DNA of 64,000 nt. Origin: Hoplostethus atlanticus. Its lineage: Eukaryota; Chordata; Actinopteri; Trachichthyiformes; Trachichthyidae. The position numbers and the translations under genes are program-made. Of the stretch, positions 57,737 through 64,000 are shown one piece after another. The notes under the pieces are model-generated. The model had not been told where the DNA came from, made no database searches, and worked only from the letters and a program-made list of their open reading frames with translations. The DNA lies in contig JAXDDX010000090.1 in assembly GCA_034670405.1 (NCBI GenBank), positions 1,886,501 through 1,950,500 of the forward strand. The letters are read 5' to 3'. Positions within the stretch are counted from its first letter, which is position 1, and each line of letters starts with the position of its first letter.

Positions 57737-57768
<32 letters not shown>
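57737..57768. repeat. A32 run
   Basis: Thirty-two consecutive A on the plus strand. It could be a retroposition tail, a simple repeat, or the T tract before the candidate minus-strand exon. Confidence 0.95.
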
Positions 57769-57770
<2 letters not shown>

Positions 57771-58089
57771 TCCATAAAAGCACCTCCAGGAATTTCACGT
57801 ATAATCCAACGGGTAGCTGGTCGGACTGTTTTTTTGTTTCCTCGGCGTCAGTAAATGTTCCAGGTAAGCCAGCAGTATCCGTCTGCCTCCCCGTCCGCGG
57901 CGGCTCCTCTCTGAAAGCTCAGCATCTTCAACACTTCGTCCATACAGACTCTCGGGATCTGTCGGATGCTTCCGGATGGGTCCGGAAAGACGGCAACACG
58001 AGCTAATAATAAGAAACGACGTCCTTATGCCTTTTCTTATGGAAATTGCCGAGCTCTCGTTTTATTTTTGAAGGAAGTCAGATTGATAA
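57769..58089. other. CpG-containing unique stretch
   Basis: 57840-58010 has CCGCGGCGGC and many CpG. On the minus strand an ATG at about 57946 opens a 31-codon frame (MDEVLKMLSFQRG...), with no usable donor seen. A promoter or first exon is possible but unproven. Confidence 0.2.
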
Positions 58090-58430
58090 TGAGTAGTACT
58101 CAGGCTGCCTGCCTATATGGGGCTCGTGACTGAAACTTTGCATGTTCGAATCCCGGGATATAGTCTGGGGAAACGCCCCTTTCCTTGACAGTTACCGCCG
58201 ATGCGCCCTTGAGCAAGGCATTGAAACCACAATCGCTCCAGTGGTCAGCGGTGCAACCTTGGTTGTACTGGGTGAATGTGTGTAACTATATGGCTTAGAG
58301 TCAAAGTCATACAGTGATACACATTCCTTAGACTGTAATGCAGTAAAGCATGTAAAGTAGTGCTTAAAAAAACATGGAGCTCAGTTGGCTTTCCCAGGAT
58401 AAATTAAAGTAAAAAATAATAATAACATCA
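58090..58430 (+). mobile_element. tRNA-derived SINE with L2-like tail
   Basis: A B box GTTCGAATCCC is at 58144-58154. The body words CGCCCTTGAGCAAGGCATTG and CTCCAGTGGTCAGCGGTGC follow, and the end is CCCAGGATAAATTAAAG with an AT-rich AATAATAATAAC tail. Confidence 0.7.
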
Positions 58431-61054
58431 GTCAAACAGCAGTCATTTTAATGATTGCAGATTAATTATAGCTATAACTGGTGTTTTTTTCCCCATTACT
58501 TTTCACGAGAAAAATAAACAACAAAATAGAAAGCTTCATGGACTAGCTGTAAACTACTGGAGAGAGCCCACTAATTACTGATTGTCAGGGTGTGGAGCAA
58601 GGGAGGACAGTCTACACTCAAATATTGAATGTTATTGAAGTTATTAGTTATTAGATTTGTTACATGAAGTTATTCAGCTTTTAGATACAACAAAATCAGA
58701 AATGTTCTACGGCAGAGATTATTCAACAGTAGATGGTTTGGCTTTATTTGGCTTGGCAGTCATGCGTCCAATGTTTACTATATTTTGTAAACAATATATA
58801 ACAATAACAACAATATATAATATACTATTTGTAAATAATATATCAAAAATGTCTTCATGCAAACATGTGAAGTAATCCGATTTTGCAGAATTGTGTTTAA
58901 AAAATTAATTACATTTTTTTTTTCATTGTGATTTTTTGCTTGGTAACTCTTAACGCCTGCATCATCATCGACATAAACTGGCAGGTTTGTTGACATTACA
59001 AATACGACACGAGTAAGAAGGTTGTAGTTTCATCTATAGGGTGTAGCACAAGCCCTGTGAATGACCTTGAAATGCATTTAAGCTTATGAGCTAAATCTTT
59101 AGAGGTGTAATTAAGATTGGGCCGAATAACGTTCCAGATAGGATGTAAGCCCTTACATGCCCTTAGCTCTCCTAAATTAATGCACTAATCATTCCTTTGC
59201 AGTTTTTCCTAAAGCGTTACATTTCAGAAAGGCAGTGCAAATGGGTAATGCATATGCAGGCAGTGTATTCTGTGAACTTGCAACTGTGTAGTTTAATAGT
59301 AATGTAATGATAGTAAATGCTAGCTTGTTTTTTTAATGTAGGACTCTTGGAATAGTGACCCATGTGGGCAATTAAAAAAAATAAATGATACCTTGTTGTA
59401 GCTAAGTCTGCCAGAAGACAGAGTAGCCTATGTTCTCTCAGGGAAACAATGTTGGTATAAACACCAGATCATATCCACAGATTGTGATTTGTATTCAAGA
59501 CAGTGAGGCTTACTAGCGTAGCATTAGATTGTTGGCATACAGCTGCCTGGGGCTATACAAAGCCATTCATTACCAGCTTGAAACTAAGGTTTGTCCTGTT
59601 TGCTGGCATAGTACTAGAACTACTACTACTACTACTAATAGAACTATTCATGAAACTCTCTTAATTATGGGATGGGAGTGAATGTGTTTGAACTAGGGAC
59701 GCTGTTATTTGTTACTAAGGAAACAGATATTTTGCTATGAAAAAGCTTAAATTTGCAAAGCTACTTTGGTCAAAATGTACTACAAATTATGTACATTTTG
59801 ATAAAAAAATATTTTGTTTGTATGTTATAAATGAATGAATGAATGAATGAATATAAATGAAAATGAAATAAATTTAAATGTATTTTCAATGCAAAACACC
59901 CGGCCAGTTGTTTATTTCCCCTTCATATATTGATGGTGACAAGCTTCAATATGACCCTTCTGCATTTTAAACTCCCAAATCCAGAATTAATTTGGCCTTA
60001 TGAATTTTAGGAATGTATAGTCTATATGTTAGTTTGAAATGACCATGGAAAATAAGTATTTCATAATTTCATAACCCATTGTCACTCAAAACTCTGTTTT
60101 TACATCAGTACATTGATAATAAAGATTATCAATGATGTCAAATACTGTCAGTCCTTGTATCAAAAGCCCAATCATTCAGTTTGCAAATGAAAAATGTTTT
60201 TAGCTAATGTCTAATTTATAACCATAGCCAGTATTGGGGTAACAGTGTATCAACAGGGGGCACCATACTGCTATTAAGCACTGGGGCTTTAAAGGAAGAC
60301 GCAGCAAAAAAAAATAGATTCACAGCTACAGCTTTAACATCTACTATGCATACGGAATGGGGTCATTCCAGTCACCGCCACAGTTCCCACACTAAAAGTA
60401 GCCTAGACCACCACTCAGCACAAATTGGTAGCAACATGTTTCAAAATGTCATTATTTAATAGTGCTAGGAATGTGTGTGCATGCTTGTTGACTTCAAAGG
60501 GGTTGAATACATTTCAGACAGCAGGCTATTTTTTTTTCCCCTTAAAGCTTTCACACAGGCCTGTCGTTGTTGCTGACCTTGTGCTTGCCTTTAACTATCA
60601 GATCTTTTACATCTTACAGTTTTGAGATGTTCTCCAGATGGAGATGGAAAGTTGCTACAATGGCTGGGGATCATGTGCTCCTTTTGTTTGACATTCCGGC
60701 TGTTGCATTCTGAACAAGCTGAACATGTGAGAAAACATTTGATTTATATAACTTTTTTAAGCAAAAATACAAGTGCCTTATCAGTCTAGTTCACAAGGTG
60801 GGGCTGCGACAGAGAAGATTGGCCCCTCCCCCTTCATTGAGCCATTCGCTCCATTCACCCCAATGAAGTTTTGGAGTTGGCAGGTACACCGGCGGAAAAG
60901 TTTTCCCTGAGCACAGGAAGTGACGTATTGAGACATATGGCGCCTATCACTACAGAAAGCTGGATTACACAGTTACCTCTCACTGCCACGCAAGTTACAT
61001 GCTGCTTTAAGCAGGAGTAATAAGAGCCGTAGGAGTCTATACAAGATGAGATGA
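58431..61054. other. Unique AT-rich sequence
   Basis: No gene seen. A short ATGA microsatellite lies at 59830-59851. 60800-60960 holds CCCCTCCCCCTTCATTGAGC and GAAGTGACGTATTGAG, possibly a fragment of a common repeat. Confidence 0.4.
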
Positions 61055-61690
61055 AAGCACAGATGACCTCCTATGAAAGTACTTTATTTTTCTCATGTTT
61101 CGCAACTGCAGAAACAATTGCACTACTCTCTTTTAAAGAGTAGACAAAGAGTCTCTTATCTGCTCTTCAAAGGCAAGTCACTGTCAAAAACTCTCACTCC
61201 AAGGTTTCTGGCCACTGGCTTTGTGTTGGAAGCTACAAGAGGAATTTAGAGTAAAATTTGTGCAGCTGGGAGCACAAAATAAGACTATTTATATATATAC
61301 TTGCTTTCATTGAGTTGTAAAAAATGATTTTCAAACATCCAGCATTTGTTGTCTGCGAGGCACTTGTTAAGAGTGTTTATGGAGTGTGGGTCACTAGGTT
61401 TCAACAGGAGGTATCGTTACGATTCCTGTAACTGGGTATCGTCTGCGTAGCAATGGAAAGAGACATTATGTTTAGACATTGCCGTGTGGGAATATGTGGC
61501 AGGGGAAATGGATGGGGGCCTAGAATTGAACCCTGCTGGACCCCAAAGGTGATGTCTGCTGAGGAAGATGATAAATTTCCTATTATGACAGAGAAGGTAC
61601 TATTAGAAAGCTACAGTCTGAACCAGCTCAATACTGAGCCAGACATGCCCACACAGTGCTTAAGGCACTAAATTAAAATTGCACGATGCT
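61055..61690 (-). pseudogene. L2/CR1-type LINE reverse-transcriptase fragment
   Basis: Reverse complement gives, in protein order from right to left: GVQQGSI (61527-61550; usual GVPQGSI), HCYADDTQ with intact catalytic YADD (61431-61455), and a decayed NLGVRVFDSDLP region at about 61165-61205. These are the palm motifs of an L2/CR1-like polymerase related to the fragment at 14900-15703. Frames are broken by indels and both ends are missing. Confidence 0.78.
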
Positions 61691-63034
61691 ACATTAAGGT
61701 CTGAAAAGATTAGACTCAAATCATATCCTGCATGTCGGTCATTGTTTTAAGAAGAGTTTTCTCTGTACTGTGTAATGATTGGATTGGAATTTCTCAAAAT
61801 TCAAGCGCTATTTCTTGAGTGAGAACTACTTTTTCAAAACCGATAAAAATGGCAGTTTATAAATAGGCTTATACAGTAGCTGTTGAGGGTTGCTGGTTGC
61901 TAAGCTAGGTTTCTCTAGGCAGGGTTGACCTATGGTTAAAACTGGAGAGGAAAATATTGAACACAATCGCTTTATGGTCCGATATACAAATATTTCATTT
62001 AACACTCAGTACAGTGTAGAAAATCAGTGGCAAATACATACAGTACATATGATGGGCAACAGACATGTATGTTAAATAAGTGTTAAAATTCTATTATATT
62101 TAGATAAAACATGAGACAGGCCAAAGTTCCAAAAGAAGAAAAACACCACAAAATATCAGAAAGCACATGAAATAATTTGACAACCTGACAGTCAGGATTG
62201 GTGGAAGTGAACAAAACCTGGGGGAGTAGCTTCAATTGGCGAGGCAGAATCACATAGACTCGACGAAATTTCAGACATCATTAAAAGTCTGAATTTTATG
62301 AAAAGTAATAAAGGTCATGGCAAATAAAACTCACATTTAGTAGAATGAACCTGACAGCTGGGTCAGATTGGAATATGAGTCACTTAACACTGAGGGAGCC
62401 ACAATAAGGCTATGGTAACAAACAATGGTGTCCATTGTGTTTAAAGAGACAAATAAAAGCTTGGGGCTGTGGGGGTCTTCCCCCAGAAAAATATTTGCCA
62501 TCTAAAACTGATTTTCCACATTTTTAATTGACACCAACCAGTTTTTTGAGAAATGCAAAATCAAGGAAAAATGTCCAGTAATTTAGAATCACAGATCACA
62601 GATAAGGACCCATTCCTCTCTGTCCAGGAGAGCTACAATGAGTGTGTTGACATCTTTCTTTAAAACCTCTGACATCGTGCTCTGGTGTAAAAGGTGCCCA
62701 CATGGACGATGATCTTATCAGTGTTTGTGTAGTTGGCCAAGATGTTTGGAAAGCCTGCGGTGAACGTCCAGAACTTTGGATGTGCCGTGCATGTGTGAGG
62801 TGACTGGATGTGGACGTGGAGGTGGTTGAGTCCAAATGGGAGGGAGAGCGGTGGGAAAGGTGTAGGCTAATAGGTGTAGGCTAGTTAGGATGGCAAGACG
62901 TGAGGGCACATGCAATGGCGGGCGAAAGGAGGGTGCCTGGGGGGCAGCAGAAGTGTTGGTGGAAGGATCTTGAATTGACAGAGTGGTATTGGAAAGTATA
63001 GAATGGAGGGGATGTAGAACCTGTTAATATTCAT
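61691..63034. other. Unique sequence, no gene seen
   Basis: Nothing supported. Confidence 0.45.
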
Positions 63035-63200
63035 TGAATCATTTATTTTCCATACCCACTTATTTCCTATTCAGGGCCACAGGGAGACTGGAGCCTATCC
63101 CAGCATGCATTGGGATAGTCCATCACAGCGCTAACACAAACACAGACAAACACACCCACCCTCTCGTGGGCAATTTAGAGTCTCCAATTCACCTGATGTT
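63035..63200 (+). repeat. Common teleost repeat ('GGAGCCTATCCCAGC' type)
   Basis: It contains CAGGGCCACAGGGAGACTGG, AGCCTATCCCAGCATGCATT and GGGCAATTTAGAGTCTCCA in the order found in an abundant fish interspersed repeat. The class is uncertain (SINE- or LINE-derived). Confidence 0.65.
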
Positions 63201-63679
63201 GTTTGTTTTATGAGGATTTTGATTGATGCTTTTTTACCCATGAGTTCAATGAGTGTATTGTGTAGCTCAGTCAGCCTGGTGCATCTGTTGCAGGTAAAAA
63301 CATGATAATTAAAGACAGGTTGCACGTCTTGACCTTTATCTCATCCCTCTACTGACCTCAGACCTATGCTGGTGTGGCTATCTACTGTATCTTAGCAAGT
63401 TAACCAACACACAGAGGTTTCCAAAGATGTGTCTGTATCTATATCAGTCAATAAAAGAATTGGCCCATCTTCCAGTCTGCAAAAGCAGGCATTAGCCCTC
63501 ACCGCAGCTCTCCTCCAACAATTTTACCTCAGGCAGAGAGGCAGAGCCGTTCCAATAACAACTGATCTAGTACAGACCTGAAACAGAGTTGTTTTTCTCA
63601 AACTCACTGCACAAAATGTACATTTCTAACTCTGGACACTTTTGGTTTGTGTACAGTTTATTCAAATTGAACCATAGAT
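63201..63679. other. Unique sequence
   Basis: Nothing supported. Confidence 0.45.
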
Positions 63680-63790
63680 TTTTCAGGATTAGATTAGATT
63701 CGATTAGATTATAGTATATTACAAGAGATAACATTACATTACATTAGATTAAACTACAATGATCCCTTTGGGGAAACAGGATACAGCAGA
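63680..63790. repeat. (GATTA)n and LINE-type tail
   Basis: GATTAGATTAGATTCGATTA is followed by TTACATTACATTAGATTA and AATGATCCCTTTGGGGAAAC. This is the same tail type as 32175-32280, with a pentamer run. Confidence 0.55.
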
Positions 63791-64000
63791 GAAAAATAGG
63801 ATGTAAATTAGAATAGAACAAATGAGATTATTAAACCTAACAAAACTGGCATTACAACAGTAGAACATATTAAGTAAAATATATGAAAGAAAAATTATGA
63901 AATATATCAAATATATCAAATTTAGATTTGTTGTATGTACAGAACGTGCAGATTTAAGTATATGTATTAGTGGCTTTTCACCTTATCAAAACGCATTATC

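Noticed and set aside
57584-58006. 140-codon plus-strand open frame
   Set aside because: Passes through the A32 run (poly-Lys) and lacks any domain; the minus strand has the better splice signal.
1-64000. LTR retroelement, endogenous retrovirus or Polinton
   Set aside because: No recognisable gag, protease, integrase, envelope or capsid sequence and no paired long terminal repeats were seen.

Overview
The window reads as teleost fish nuclear DNA. The evidence is its repeat content: Tc1-like elements with the outer-TIR core AAATAAGTATTTGACCCC, an L2-type LINE ending in the usual fish 3' tail (GTCGCTTTGGATAAAAG), tRNA-derived SINEs with a 'GAGCAAGGCAC' body, hAT elements with TAGTGCTGCACGAT ends, TTAA-flanked MITEs, and many GT, ATT and AT microsatellites. 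I cannot tell the species. No complete host protein-coding gene is visible. The window is either intergenic or a very large intron; two short minus-strand stretches (about 8.26-8.49 kb and 57.60-57.71 kb) have exon-like features but are unproven.

Layout. 0-2 kb: a rearranged Tc1-like transposon abutting a long near-perfect inverted repeat. 2-11 kb: mostly unique sequence with one copy of a recurrent repeat (family X) and GT microsatellites. 11-18.5 kb: a dense transposon area with a LINE reverse-transcriptase scrap, a Harbinger-like remnant, a common teleost repeat, a minus-strand L2-like LINE fragment, a hAT/Charlie-like fragment, a GC-rich repeat split by a clean hAT insertion (8-bp duplication), and a deleted Tc1-like element carrying a template-switch palindrome. 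18.5-36 kb: mostly unique sequence with a CpG-rich patch, SINEs, a TTAA-flanked element that appears to keep a THAP-type start (Kolobok-like), a LINE 3' fragment and a MITE. 36.1-37.2 kb: a 29-copy, 38-bp minisatellite with a nested 183-bp higher-order unit. 38.5-41.1 kb: a 5'-truncated L2 LINE with nearly complete reverse transcriptase. 42-54 kb: MITEs, SINEs and a cluster of family X copies, one split by a Tc1-type deletion derivative. 54-64 kb: largely unique, with a possible exon next to a 32-A run, a SINE and another minus-strand LINE fragment.

No operon-like or pathway-like gene set exists here, so there is no gene cooperation to describe. Coding relics are transposases and LINE proteins; all look broken. 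I found no retroviral, LTR-retroelement or Polinton coding sequence. Several unique stretches (near 5.4-6.0, 22.9-23.1, 29.7-30.2, 32.4-32.6, 46.4-46.8, 48.0-48.25 kb) look like conserved noncoding DNA by composition only; alignment is needed to support that. I did not find a convincing new biological system. The most informative signals are the minisatellite's higher-order structure, the template-switch palindrome, the Kolobok-like THAP relic and the nested insertions.
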